A stretch of DNA of 64,000 nt. Source: an uncultured Tidjanibacter sp. (GTDB lineage Bacteria > Bacteroidota > Bacteroidia > Bacteroidales > Rikenellaceae). Shown one piece after another: positions 44,865-54,774 of this stretch (within the stretch, counting starts at the first letter, position 1; each line of letters opens with the position of its first letter). The notes below the pieces were generated by a model. It saw only the letters and a program-made list of their open reading frames with translations, made no database searches and was not told where the DNA came from. The position numbers were made by a program, and so were the translations under genes. The stretch lies in contig CANTVF010000004.1 in the NCBI GenBank assembly GCA_947852905.1, positions 212,408 to 276,407 of the forward strand, given 5' to 3'.

Positions 44865-47787
44865 AAACCAGTTTCACATTATCTAATTTCATTGTAGAGC
44901 CTTTCACGCCTTTGAAAGCATCGCCGAGCGACGACGACGAACATATTACCGACAAATGCGTATAATCCGGATAGCTGCCGGAATATTCCAGCGGAACGAA
45001 TATGGTTTTCCATACCCCCTCTTCAACCACCTCTGTAACGGTATCTCCGGTATCTATCACTCCGGCTTGAAGCCCTACTATAGCCCGACCTCGAGCCACC
45101 CTGTCTGCATTATTGTTGGGGTGCGGACCTTCGCCGGGTCTGTCTCCATGGTACTCAAGCTCCTCGCCCGCATTACGAATCTTGATGAGTTCTATCGTCA
45201 CCGAACCGGCATCACTCGCCGCTCCGTTGCCGGGCTGATACCACACGTCCACATTAAGCCCTTTAATAGGACGGCTCGCAGAGAACGGCATGCCTTGGAA
45301 AGTCATGACCGTCGGATCGCTCATATTTCCGAGAGGATCCGAAGAATCGAACCACCCTAAGAATATTGATCCGGCTGCCAGACGACCTACCACGCTTTGG
45401 GTCTGCAACTGCACAGCATATCCCTGTCCCGGCGCTCCATCGGTACGGGAAGTTCCCGTCACGGCAATAGGACTCGTCATATTGGCCGAAGCCCAGTAGG
45501 GACTACCCTTGATGCCTTTCGGAAGCGGGGTCGTTTCGTTCTCCCACAATTCGAAATCCCAATTCTGCAACTGAGGCGTATAATTGTACGACGTCTTGAG
45601 AGTCCACATACGGCTCTCTCCGCTCTGCGACGTCACGGTAAAGGTCTTATCCTCTATTCCGGCGAACTGGAAAGTTCCAAGTCCCGAAGCGTCCGTCACA
45701 TCGCTCGTAGCCTTATATGACAACCCCATACGCATGGTCATGGTCACGGGGAACTCGCCGACTTTCGTAAAATTGAGATGCACTTCGGCGGCCTCGGTGT
45801 CTATATCGGTAACTTCGCATGCGAAACCGCTGCCGGAGAACGATATGACCTTGAACGATGTTACGTCCGTTCCGATCTCCTTCAACGGCGGACGCAACTT
45901 GAATACCCAATCCTGACTCGCATTGCCGCTTTCGGATACCACCGTTACCACCACCTCCGATTCGGGAGTGCGGAAAACGAGAGGATCGCGACCGTTGTTT
46001 TGTGTGGATATACCTGCATATTCGGACAGTTGGTAATCCACCGCTACGGTCAACGGATAAGCGTTGTCGTCTTTAGTCAGATTTATAGTCACGGTATGAT
46101 TCTCGTTATCTATCGTAACGGGATCGTTAATGTCTACCTGCGCTACGAAAGGACGCACCTGCTTGACGGTAACGCCCGTAAGCTCGCACTCGTCGGATGC
46201 CTCCGGCGCGCCGTTACTCCAATCCCTGATGACAAGCTCCCATTCGTACAAGGTACCGTCGGAAGCCTCTATGCCGAACGATTTGGGCGTCTTCCACGAA
46301 TCCGTACCGGTCCACTCGAACGGCAGACCTACCAATGAAGCGCCGTTGCTCAACCGAATATCCGCATCGAGCTCCAGACCCCACGTTCCGCCGCCGCTTC
46401 CTATGATCGAAGTATACGGTTTGTTGATCTCTACGGCACGCAGATATATACGATGGTTCACATGATCTATGTCCACAGTCTTATCGTCGTCCATGACTAT
46501 AGAAGGTACATACGGCTGCCCCGCCTTGGTCTTTATTTCTGCCGCAGTATAATCGTATGAGAACGAAATTACGGAGGCTATGGGCGACTCGTAATCTTTC
46601 AGAGCCACCACCCAGCGGCGTGCCAGATCGTTGCCGATGTCGAGCATATAGAATTCATTTACCGACTTCATGTCGGCGAACTCCATGGACGCTATGTCGC
46701 CCACGACGGACACCAGATCGTACTCCGGTAACCTGAGACCTATCCGTAGCGGGAACGGATCCGAATCCGAGGTGCTTATATAAAGGTTGAGCGTATCGGC
46801 CACGGCCGCTGTCGCACCGGGTGTAACGGTCGCCTTAGCTACGGAAGGCATGGCGAGCGTCCTGCCGGCAGTAGCTTTCATCTCCGCGCCGGCGGTCTGA
46901 TCCGCACCGCCCGAAGCCACCGAAGCAGAGAAATCGTATTCCTCTATAAAGAATCCATTGCTCCGCGCCTCCGACTCGAAATCATTCAAATCGGTCACCT
47001 CGAGCTGGGCTGCGGTATAACCTACTGAGTTGGCGTTAACAACAGGGAGTACGTTCAGTCCCAACTTCCATACCCTCTCAGTACCGTCGAGCGCGACCAC
47101 CGTGAAAGAGTGCAACTCCTCCTGCGACGTAAACTTATACGAAGTGGTACCGTTGCCTTTAAGCGTAGCACCGTCGCTTATCGTAAACAACGGCGTAACC
47201 GACAACGGGAACGAAGGCTCCGCAACGTTCAGTCTAACGATATCCCCCTCCTCGGGAACATCGTTGCTCTCTACCGTAGCCATGGAGGCTATTATCGTCC
47301 CCTCCGACACTGCATTGAACGTCACCTGCGGATAGACGTTCGTATCGCTGCTGGTAGCCTCGTAATCTATCACGAACTTATACTCGCGCGGCAGACCGCT
47401 GAGTGCCTGCACATAGAATGTCGGCTCGTCAAAAATATAACTGCCGTTATCGTCCAACACCGGCTCGCCTTCGCTGTCCCGTTTGAAGTCGATCACTATC
47501 CAGTCTTCAAAATCTATTCCCGTAACCCTATCTATGGGATTCTCGAAAACCGGAGTTCCCTTGAAATAAAGCGGGAAATTATGTATGCCGTGCAACACCG
47601 GAATATGAATATAGTTTCCTTTCATATCCGCCTCACCGATCTCGATGTCGCCTTCGGCTCCCCTGTGTTCGGTTATCTGAAAATCGAACACCGCATTGTA
47701 GTCGTTAAGGCCGTCGATATCGCTGCACGAAACCAGCATCAAAAACGGCATTACCGCACATACAAAGTTAAAAAATCTCATTCTCAT
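44857..47787 (-). CDS. PCMD-domain lipoprotein with repeated Ig-like domains
   Basis: The 976-residue lipoprotein has the lipobox 'LVSC' (MRMRFFNFVCAVMPFLMLVS). At least five segments end in a similar motif, for example 'ALDGTERVWKLGL', 'ASDGTLYEWELVI', 'SESGNASQDWVFKL' and 'SQSGESRMWTLKT', pointing to tandem Ig-like domains. The C-terminal 200 residues ('NWDFELWENETTPLPKGIKG', 'GDAFKGVKGSTMKLDNVKLVYE') match the PCMD carbohydrate-metabolism domain (PF13201). It is probably surface-exposed and glycan-binding, by inference. The start could be 47787 or 47781. Confidence 0.82.
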   Translation of the reverse strand: MRMRFFNFVCAVMPFLMLVSCSDIDGLNDYNAVFDFQITEHRGAEGDIEIGEADMKGNYIHIPVLHGIHNFPLYFKGTPVFENPIDRVTGIDFEDWIVIDFKRDSEGEPVLDDNGSYIFDEPTFYVQALSGLPREYKFVIDYEATSSDTNVYPQVTFNAVSEGTIIASMATVESNDVPEEGDIVRLNVAEPSFPLSVTPLFTISDGATLKGNGTTSYKFTSQEELHSFTVVALDGTERVWKLGLNVLPVVNANSVGYTAAQLEVTDLNDFESEARSNGFFIEEYDFSASVASGGADQTAGAEMKATAGRTLAMPSVAKATVTPGATAAVADTLNLYISTSDSDPFPLRIGLRLPEYDLVSVVGDIASMEFADMKSVNEFYMLDIGNDLARRWVVALKDYESPIASVISFSYDYTAAEIKTKAGQPYVPSIVMDDDKTVDIDHVNHRIYLRAVEINKPYTSIIGSGGGTWGLELDADIRLSNGASLVGLPFEWTGTDSWKTPKSFGIEASDGTLYEWELVIRDWSNGAPEASDECELTGVTVKQVRPFVAQVDINDPVTIDNENHTVTINLTKDDNAYPLTVAVDYQLSEYAGISTQNNGRDPLVFRTPESEVVVTVVSESGNASQDWVFKLRPPLKEIGTDVTSFKVISFSGSGFACEVTDIDTEAAEVHLNFTKVGEFPVTMTMRMGLSYKATSDVTDASGLGTFQFAGIEDKTFTVTSQSGESRMWTLKTSYNYTPQLQNWDFELWENETTPLPKGIKGSPYWASANMTSPIAVTGTSRTDGAPGQGYAVQLQTQSVVGRLAAGSIFLGWFDSSDPLGNMSDPTVMTFQGMPFSASRPIKGLNVDVWYQPGNGAASDAGSVTIELIKIRNAGEELEYHGDRPGEGPHPNNNADRVARGRAIVGLQAGVIDTGDTVTEVVEEGVWKTIFVPLEYSGSYPDYTHLSVICSSSSLGDAFKGVKGSTMKLDNVKLVYE

Positions 47788-48115
47788 AATTTAAGATTAA
47801 GTAAAACATACCCGTGAATACCGCAACCCACGAGAATATCCGCTATCCGGAACCGGGAAAACCCGCCTCCCGGAAATACCCGTTCCGTACAGCAAAACAA
47901 ATCAGACCGAAACTGCGCGACTATGGGTACCACGCGCAATCTCTCGCAATGAAGTTCCACGGATCGGACCGAACGCCCGATCTACAATTTATTTATCAAG
48001 AAAACCAATACGTCCTGAAATCAGCCTCGCAATTTTCCGCCGCACACATACATTCCCGCCCTCTGGAAGACGCACGTATCGGCCATAAAGCCGGCGATTC
48101 CGGACAAAGCCATGA
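47788..48115. other. Intergenic region, no gene seen
   Basis: About 330 bases between dapD and the PCMD lipoprotein gene. The plus ORF at 47814-48233 runs antisense into dapD and has no domain. I see no clear terminator for dapD. Confidence 0.6.
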
Positions 48116-48949
48116 TTATACCGGCACGTCGAATTCTCTCAAAGCCTCGTTGAGCGAGGTCTTCAGATCGGTACTCTCTTTGCGGCGACCTATGATCAGG
48201 GCACACGGAATGCCGTATTCTCCGGCCGGATAACTCTTGTTCCTCATGCCGGGAATCACCACCGAACGCGGCGGAACGTACCCTTTGTATTCTACCGGAG
48301 TCTCTCCCGTAACGTCTATGATCTTCGTCGAAGCGGTAATGGTAGTTCCCGCTCCTATCACCGCGGCGGCACCTATCCTGACACCCTCGACTATTATGCA
48401 ACGCGACCCTATGAACGCCCCGTCCTCAACGATGACGGGTGCCGCCTGTACCGGTTCGAGCACTCCGCCTATACCTACTCCGCCGCTAAGGTGCACGTCC
48501 TTGCCTATCTGGGCGCACGACCCTACCGTAGCCCAAGTATCGACCATAGTACCTTCGTCCACATAGGCCCCTATATTTATATAGGAAGGCATCATAACCA
48601 CACCCCGCGCTATGTATGCGCCGTAACGCGCTACCGCAGGAGGCACCACCCTGACACCGAGTTCACGATAATTACGTTTCAAATCCATCTTGTCGTAATA
48701 CTCCATCTCGCCGGCATTGGTCTGCCTAAGTTCCCTCGTGGGGAAATAGAGTATCACGGCTTTCTTAACCCAGTCGTTAACCCGCCAGCCGCCCTCTCCG
48801 TCAGGCTCGGCAGTTCTCAACTCGCCCCGGTCGAGGCGGTCTACAACCTCGTTTATGGCAGCCTGCGTTTCAAGGTTGCGCAACAAGGTATGGTCTTCCC
48901 ACACCTCCTCTATGATCTTCCTAAGATTGTCAGCATCAATACTTGTCAT
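48116..48949 (-). CDS. dapD: Tetrahydrodipicolinate N-succinyltransferase DapD
   Basis: The 277-residue enzyme has a helical N-terminal domain and a left-handed beta-helix from about 110, with hexapeptides 'MMPSYINIGAYVDEGTMVDTWATVGSCAQIGKDVHLSGGVGIGG'. The C-terminal 'GETPVEYKGYVPPRSVVIPG' and 'IPCALIIGRRKEST' are typical. It adds succinyl to tetrahydrodipicolinate from succinyl-CoA in the lysine/meso-DAP pathway, used for peptidoglycan. Confidence 0.96.
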   Translation of the reverse strand: MTSIDADNLRKIIEEVWEDHTLLRNLETQAAINEVVDRLDRGELRTAEPDGEGGWRVNDWVKKAVILYFPTRELRQTNAGEMEYYDKMDLKRNYRELGVRVVPPAVARYGAYIARGVVMMPSYINIGAYVDEGTMVDTWATVGSCAQIGKDVHLSGGVGIGGVLEPVQAAPVIVEDGAFIGSRCIIVEGVRIGAAAVIGAGTTITASTKIIDVTGETPVEYKGYVPPRSVVIPGMRNKSYPAGEYGIPCALIIGRRKESTDLKTSLNEALREFDVPV

Positions 48950-49092
48950 AATCGTCTTCTTTCGTAATCCGGAGCCGCCGAAACCGACGGAAAATATGTC
49001 CGGAATTTTTTTAGTGGGTAAAAATAATCATTTTTTCTTTGTTTATACTATTTTTCACCCCTGCCATGCCGTCTATATCCGAATAAGTTTCG

Positions 49093-49100
49093 TAACTTTG
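49093..49100 (+). promoter_or_regulatory. Promoter -7 box of the prolyl oligopeptidase gene
   Basis: TAACTTTG matches TAnnTTTG and predicts a start near 49107. This favours the ATG at 49153 over the ORF start at 49108. Confidence 0.6.
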
Positions 49101-49152
49101 TTGTTATATGGAATTAATATCTAAACAAGATAAAAAACTTAAATACAAACCG

Positions 49153-51321
49153 ATGAAGAGAATTCCGCTTTACATCACGGTGGCCGCCATAGGCCTTGTG
49201 ACGACGAACTGTACATCGAACAAAAAATCGCAAATCAAGACAATGCCCTATCCGGAAACGGCCAAAGTAGATGTGACCGACAACTACCACGGCACCGTAG
49301 TAGCGGATCCGTACCGCTGGCTGGAAGACGACAACTCGGCCGAGACCGCCGCATGGGTGGCAGCCGAAAACGAAGTCACCTTCGACTATCTTTCGCAAAT
49401 ACCTTACCGCCAAGCGGTCAACGACCGCCTCACAGCCCTGTGGAACTATGAAAAAATAGGCATCCCCTCTAAAGTAGGCGACAAGTATTTTTACTTCCGC
49501 AACGACGGGCTTCAGAACCAGAGCGTACTTTACGTAATGGATTCCATCGACGATCCGCAACCGCGCGTTTTCCTCGACCCCAACACTTTCTCGACGGACG
49601 GTACCGTTGCCATGGACAACATCTCCTTCTCCAAGGACGGCAAATACATGGCATACTCGACGGCAGAATCGGGCTCTGACTGGGTGGTACTCCACATTAT
49701 AGAAACCGAGACCGGCCGTATACTCGACGACGAGATACACTGGCTCAAATTCTCCGGCGCCCAGTGGGCCGCAGATTCGCAAGGCTTTTATTACAGCCGC
49801 TACGACGAACCTGTCAAAGGTTCGGAGCTCTCCGGCCAGAACCAGTTCCAGAAAGTATATTATCATAAAATCGGTACCGCCCAGTCCGAAGACAAACTCG
49901 TCTATGAAGACAAGGAGAGTCCGCTGCGTTACTACACCGCATTCGATGACGGGGACACCGGCAAATGGTTCTTCATCTCGATAACGGAAGGAGCCACGGC
50001 CGCCAACGACGTACTCATACGTTCGGTTTCCAAAGACGGAAAGGCGGAACCGTTCAGACATCTGTTCAAGGAGACAGGCGAATACGAATACCATATAGCC
50101 AAAGTCAAAGGCGACACCGCATACGTATACACAAATGCAGGAGCACCCAATTTCCGCCTACTGCGCATGGATCTGCGCGCCCCGATAGGACCTAACAAGG
50201 AAATAATCCGCGAACACCCGAAAGACATGCTTCAAGGTGTCAGCTTCGTGGGCGACTATATCTTCGCACAATATATGACCGACGCCACGAGCAAGGTAAT
50301 ACAGTTCGACAAGGAGGGACGCCTCATCCGCGAAGTGGAGCTTCCGGGCATAGGCAGCGTAGCAGGCTTCGGTGACGAGGACGACGCTACGGAAACATTC
50401 TACTCTTTCTCGACTTTCACGGCTCCTCCCACCATTTACCGCTACGATCTAAAGACCGGCGAATCGACACTCTACGCACAGCCCAAGATAGAGTTCGATC
50501 CCGACCAATACATCACCGAGCAGGTATTCTTCACCAGTGCCGACGGTACGCAGGTGCCCATGTTCATATCGTACCGCAAAGGTCTCAAGATGAACGGCAA
50601 GAATCCGGCCTTGATATACGGTTACGGAGGCTTCAACATAGGACTCACACCCGGCTTCAGTCCGACCTATATGGCCATAATGGAACAGGGCGGCATCTTC
50701 GCACAGGTAACTCTGCGCGGCGGTAACGAATACGGAGAAAAATGGCACAAGGCAGGAATGCTGGAGAACAAGCAGAACGTATTCGACGACTTCATCGCCG
50801 CAGGCGAATATCTCGTGGAACACGAATACACCTCCAAAAAGAAACTCGGCATCATGGGCGGCTCTAACGGAGGTCTTCTGGTAGGTGCCTGCATGCTGCA
50901 AAGGCCCGACCTCTTCGCCGTTGCCATTCCGCAGGTAGGCGTTCTCGACATGCTTCGCTACCACCTGTTCACCGTAGGTTGGGGCTGGGTTACCGAATAC
51001 GGCTCCAGCGATAACGCCGAACAGTTCGAATACATTTACAAATACTCGCCTCTGCACAACATCAAGAAAGGCGTCTGCTATCCCGCAACGCTCATAACCA
51101 CAGGCGACCATGACGACCGCGTAGTGCCGGCACACTCGTTCAAGTTCGCCGCCACGCTGCAGGAGGCACAGGAATGCGACAACCCCGTACTGATACGCAT
51201 CGACACCAACGCCGGCCACGGCGCAGGCAAACCTACGTCGAAACGTATCGATGAGGCGGCGGACATTCTGTCGTTCTTCTTCTGGAACACTAACACCGCA
51301 GTGGAATTGCCCGCAGAGTAA
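49153..51321 (+). CDS. Prolyl oligopeptidase (S9A), lipid-anchored
   Basis: The ATG at 49153 gives 722 residues with a lipoprotein-like signal 'MKRIPLYITVAAIGLVTTNC'. After a beta-propeller (about 80-430) comes the hydrolase domain: the nucleophile Ser in 'GIMGGSNGGLLVG', the Asp in 'TGDHDDRVVPAHSFKFAA', and the His in 'NAGHGAGKPTSKR'. It cleaves short peptides after proline. The lipobox Cys suggests anchoring to the envelope, probably facing the periplasm. It stands alone with its own promoter and terminator. Confidence 0.95.
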   Translation: MKRIPLYITVAAIGLVTTNCTSNKKSQIKTMPYPETAKVDVTDNYHGTVVADPYRWLEDDNSAETAAWVAAENEVTFDYLSQIPYRQAVNDRLTALWNYEKIGIPSKVGDKYFYFRNDGLQNQSVLYVMDSIDDPQPRVFLDPNTFSTDGTVAMDNISFSKDGKYMAYSTAESGSDWVVLHIIETETGRILDDEIHWLKFSGAQWAADSQGFYYSRYDEPVKGSELSGQNQFQKVYYHKIGTAQSEDKLVYEDKESPLRYYTAFDDGDTGKWFFISITEGATAANDVLIRSVSKDGKAEPFRHLFKETGEYEYHIAKVKGDTAYVYTNAGAPNFRLLRMDLRAPIGPNKEIIREHPKDMLQGVSFVGDYIFAQYMTDATSKVIQFDKEGRLIREVELPGIGSVAGFGDEDDATETFYSFSTFTAPPTIYRYDLKTGESTLYAQPKIEFDPDQYITEQVFFTSADGTQVPMFISYRKGLKMNGKNPALIYGYGGFNIGLTPGFSPTYMAIMEQGGIFAQVTLRGGNEYGEKWHKAGMLENKQNVFDDFIAAGEYLVEHEYTSKKKLGIMGGSNGGLLVGACMLQRPDLFAVAIPQVGVLDMLRYHLFTVGWGWVTEYGSSDNAEQFEYIYKYSPLHNIKKGVCYPATLITTGDHDDRVVPAHSFKFAATLQEAQECDNPVLIRIDTNAGHGAGKPTSKRIDEAADILSFFFWNTNTAVELPAE

Positions 51322-51367
51322 ATACCGGGAGGAAACGGCCGCAACCGTTCCGCATCGCAACGACACG

Positions 51368-51402
51368 GACAGCCCCGCACCTACGGGGCTGTCTTTATTT
51401 TT
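51368..51402 (+). terminator. Terminator of the prolyl oligopeptidase gene
   Basis: Arms gacagccccg (51368-51377) and cggggctgtc (51384-51393) form a 10-bp stem with a six-base loop. TTTATTTTT follows. Confidence 0.9.
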
Positions 51403-51535
51403 AGACGCATGCACCTCGATCCCGAAAAACATAGTAACTTCACGGCGTAAATGGCGGCCACCGCGCACGGATCGCTCATGACATAATCCGGATGTGCAAC
51501 CTGCCACCGTCATATGCGCAATACGAATGAAAAAT

Positions 51536-52807
51536 ATGAAAGTCTATAAATTCGGAGGGGCGTCGGTAAAAGACGCCGCAGGAGTGAAAAACCTCGCCGC
51601 CATAGTAGGCCAGAGCGACGGGAAACTGTTCGTCATCGTATCGGCGATGGGCAAGACGACGAATGCGCTCGAACGCCTTCTCGACCTGTTCTACGACGGT
51701 CGGTGCAAGGAAGCGCTCGACATGATGCAGGAGATAGTCTCGTATCATAACGCCATAATAGAGGAGTTATGGGGACAAGCGTATCTGCCCGATCGGGCAG
51801 CACGTCTGTACATGGAGCTCGAAGAGATCGTCGCTACCATGAATCCGGCGCTGCGCGACTACGAAGTGTGGTACGACCGTATAGTCAGTTACGGCGAACT
51901 GCTTTCCACGACCATAGTATCCGAATACCTGAACGCGACGGGACTGTCCAACATATGGATAGACATGAGGGAGTGTTTCGTCACAAACTCGCGCCACAAA
52001 GACGCCAACGTAGACCTCGAACGTTCCGCGGAACGTCTGAAGGCCCTTATCTCGGCCACAGATTCCGACATATACATCGGACAGGGTTTCATAGGAGCGA
52101 CGGAAGACGGAGCGACGACTACCATAGGCCGCGAAGGCTCGGACTACTCGGCGGCGGTTGCAGGCCATATACTCGACGCCGAGAGCGTAACCATATGGAA
52201 AGACGTGCGCGGAATACTCAACGGAGACCCCAAACGGTTCGACGATGTGGTGGACATACCGCAGATGAACTACATCGATGCCATAGAACTCGCCTACAGC
52301 GGTGCCCAGATCATTCACCCTAAGACGATCAAGCCGCTGCAAAACAAGAATATACCGCTGCACGTGCGCTGTTTTCTGGACAGTTCGCTTCCGGGCAGCG
52401 TCATAAAGGGCGGTGTCGGCAAGATACGCACTACCCCGATCATGATAGTCAAGCCGTCGCAGGTACTCCTTACGATACGCGCCAACGACCTGTCGTTCAT
52501 GCTCGAAGAGCGTTTCGCACGGATATTCGCACTGCTCGACGAGTTTATGGTGAAAGTAAACCTGATCCAGAGTTCCGCGGTCAATCTGGACTTGTGCATA
52601 GACCGCACAAGACACCTCGACGAACTGACCGCCCGGTTGAAGGAAGAGGGTTACCACACGGTTTACAATTCCGACATGGAACTGCTGACTATCAGGAACT
52701 ATACCGCTGAACAACTCAAGGCATACGAAAGCATGCCCGAAGTATACTTGACGCAAAGGACGAGACGCACTCTACAGATAGTCCGCCGTTCGACCCCCAA
52801 ACAATGA
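51536..52807 (+). CDS. Aspartate kinase
   Basis: The start MKVYKFGGASVKDAAGVKNL at 51536 matches the family; 51527 is also possible. The 423-residue protein has the amino-acid kinase motifs 'KFGGASV', 'TIGREGSDYSAAVAG' and 'NYIDAIELAYSGAQIIHPK', and two C-terminal ACT domains (about 290-420) for feedback control. It lacks a homoserine dehydrogenase domain. It phosphorylates aspartate, the first step to lysine, threonine and methionine. Its stop overlaps the aminotransferase start by four bases. Confidence 0.94.
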   Translation: MKVYKFGGASVKDAAGVKNLAAIVGQSDGKLFVIVSAMGKTTNALERLLDLFYDGRCKEALDMMQEIVSYHNAIIEELWGQAYLPDRAARLYMELEEIVATMNPALRDYEVWYDRIVSYGELLSTTIVSEYLNATGLSNIWIDMRECFVTNSRHKDANVDLERSAERLKALISATDSDIYIGQGFIGATEDGATTTIGREGSDYSAAVAGHILDAESVTIWKDVRGILNGDPKRFDDVVDIPQMNYIDAIELAYSGAQIIHPKTIKPLQNKNIPLHVRCFLDSSLPGSVIKGGVGKIRTTPIMIVKPSQVLLTIRANDLSFMLEERFARIFALLDEFMVKVNLIQSSAVNLDLCIDRTRHLDELTARLKEEGYHTVYNSDMELLTIRNYTAEQLKAYESMPEVYLTQRTRRTLQIVRRSTPKQ

Positions 52808-54000
52808 AAAGCATGAAAACTCTGAGACAGCAATTCCTGCAACACATAGCACAAACCTCCCCCTCGCCCATGCTCGTAGATGTGGCGAGAGCCGAAGGTG
52901 TATACTTCTACACGCCGGAGGGCAAACGATACTACGATACCATTTCGGGGGTATCGGTAAGCAACGTAGGACACGCCAATCCTGTCGTCGTGGAAGCCGT
53001 CTGCGAACAGGCGCGTCGGTACATGCACGTCATGGTTTACGGCGAACTCGTGGAACGACCCCAAGTACAGTACGCGTCGCTCATAGCGCAATATCTACCG
53101 GAGCCGCTCGAATCGGTATACTTCGTCAATTCGGGAGCGGAAGCCGTGGAAGGGGCTTTAAAACTCGCAAAACGTTTTACCGGCCGCAGGGAGATAATCT
53201 CGTGCCGCAATGCCTACCACGGCTCCACGCACGGTGCGATGAGCGTCATGAACAGCGAAGAGTTCTCCGACGCATACGGACCTTTGCTTCCGGGCGTCAG
53301 CTGGATACGTTATAACGAAACCGCCGACCTCGACGCCATAACCGGTCGCACGGCCTGCGTACTGGTAGAGCCGGTGCAGGGCGAAGCAGGAGTACGGCTG
53401 CCCGCCGACGGTTATCTGCAAGCCTTGCGCAAACGGTGCGACGAGGTAGGTGCACTGCTGATATTCGACGAAATACAGACCGGTTTCGGACGCACCGGAA
53501 CAATGTTCGCAATGCAGCGTTACGGCGTCACGCCGGACATAGTATGCCTCGCCAAGGCTCTGGGGGGCGGCATGCCTTTGGGTGCATTCGTATCCTCGAA
53601 CAGAATAATGGACTGTCTGAGCCATGACCCGGCACTCGGCCATATCACCACGTTCGGCGGCCACCCGGTATGTTGTGCGGCCGGTTTAGCGGCCATGCGT
53701 TACATCATAGACAACGATCTTCTGAGCGGCGTGGAACGCAAGGGGGCACTGTTCGAACGACTGCTCTCCGACCATCCGGCAATTACCGAGGTACGGCGCA
53801 GCGGTTTGCTTATGGCGTTGGAACTCGGCGACAGCGACAAACTGTACCGTATAATGGATCTGTTCAAGGAACACGGAATACTGAGCGACTGGTTCCTGTT
53901 CTGCGACACGGCTTTCCGCATATCGCCGCCACTCACCATTACCGAAGAGGAGATCGGCGACTGCTGCCGCATAATTCGTGAATGTCTCGACATGCTGTAA
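52804..54000 (+). CDS. Class-III aminotransferase, possibly of the DAP pathway
   Basis: The 398-residue PLP enzyme shows 'VYFVNSGAEAVEGALKLAKRFTGR', 'LLIFDEIQTGFGRTG' and the Lys site 'IVCLAKALGGGMPLGAF'. This fold includes acetylornithine and succinyl-DAP aminotransferases. Its start is coupled to aspartate kinase (ATGA), which, with dapD elsewhere in the window, suggests the succinyl-DAP (DapC) step by inference. The missing step alternatives (DapL, Ddh) are not visible here. Exact substrate is unknown. Confidence 0.85.
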   Translation: MKSMKTLRQQFLQHIAQTSPSPMLVDVARAEGVYFYTPEGKRYYDTISGVSVSNVGHANPVVVEAVCEQARRYMHVMVYGELVERPQVQYASLIAQYLPEPLESVYFVNSGAEAVEGALKLAKRFTGRREIISCRNAYHGSTHGAMSVMNSEEFSDAYGPLLPGVSWIRYNETADLDAITGRTACVLVEPVQGEAGVRLPADGYLQALRKRCDEVGALLIFDEIQTGFGRTGTMFAMQRYGVTPDIVCLAKALGGGMPLGAFVSSNRIMDCLSHDPALGHITTFGGHPVCCAAGLAAMRYIIDNDLLSGVERKGALFERLLSDHPAITEVRRSGLLMALELGDSDKLYRIMDLFKEHGILSDWFLFCDTAFRISPPLTITEEEIGDCCRIIRECLDML

Positions 54001-54027
54001 TCATATATCCACAATACCAATCCACAT

Positions 54028-54067
54028 GAAAATATTCCGTGTCGCATGGCACGGAATATTTTCGTTT
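54028..54067 (+). terminator. Terminator of the aspartate kinase operon
   Basis: Arms gaaaatattccgtg (54028-54041) and cacggaatattttc (54050-54063) form a 14-bp stem with an eight-base loop. GTTTTC follows. Confidence 0.85.
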
Positions 54068-54179
54068 TCACACATTTACACAACACACGTCTTATCCGCA
54101 CACGAATTACGGACCATACGCCTAAAACCACCGGCCGGACAATATAGTAGCGGCAAAGGATTGTCTCAGAAAGAAAAAA

Positions 54180-54209
54180 TTTGATAATTCACAAATATTT
54201 TTATATTTG
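54180..54209 (+). promoter_or_regulatory. Promoter of the alkyltransferase gene
   Basis: TTTG at 54180-54183 and TATATTTG at 54202-54209 are 18 bases apart, close to the ideal spacing. It predicts a start near 54216, so the ORF-track start at 54181 (a TTG) cannot be right. Confidence 0.75.
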
Positions 54210-54234
54210 CATGCATAGCACTAAACTACCGCCT

Positions 54235-54774
54235 ATGAATGTCAACATTTATGATCCGCAAAAATGTTCTTGCATAGAGTATGGGTTCACCGACAGTCCG
54301 TTCGGACGGTGCCTCATGGCGTTTACTTCTCAGGGCTTGTGTGCATTGGAATTCGTGGATGACAGCGAGGAAGAGGCTGTGATCGAGAAAATGCGTCGTA
54401 AATGGAACGATCTATGGGTATACCGCAGCAACATGGTCGACGCGAGATTCAACTTCACGCGATATCTTCCCGACGACGACCGTTGCGGAGTGGACTTATG
54501 TCTGCGCGGCACTCCGTTCCAGATATGCGTCTGGCGCAAGTTGCTCGAAATCCCGACCGGCTCCACAATATCGTACAGCGAATTGGCCGCTTCGATAGGC
54601 CGCCCTGACGCTGTCAGAGCCGTATCGGCAGCCGTCGCCGCGAATCACATAGGGTTCGTCGTTCCGTGCCACAGGGTAATCCGCAGCGACGGCTCGGCAG
54701 GCAAATTCCGTTGGGGTACCCTATGCAAGAAGGCTATGATAGAGTGGGAAAGGAATCTGCTTCTCGGACAATAG
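54235..54774 (+). CDS. Methylated-DNA-protein-cysteine methyltransferase (Ogt/MGMT)
   Basis: The ATG at 54235 (MNVNIYDPQKCSCIEYGFTD) fits the promoter; the protein has 179 residues. The acceptor Cys lies in 'IGFVVPCHRVIRSDGSAGKF', preceded by the DNA-binding region 'GTPFQICVWRKLLEIPTGSTISYSELAASIGRP'. It repairs O6-alkylguanine by transferring the alkyl group to itself once. It stands alone. Confidence 0.95.
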   Translation: MNVNIYDPQKCSCIEYGFTDSPFGRCLMAFTSQGLCALEFVDDSEEEAVIEKMRRKWNDLWVYRSNMVDARFNFTRYLPDDDRCGVDLCLRGTPFQICVWRKLLEIPTGSTISYSELAASIGRPDAVRAVSAAVAANHIGFVVPCHRVIRSDGSAGKFRWGTLCKKAMIEWERNLLLGQ

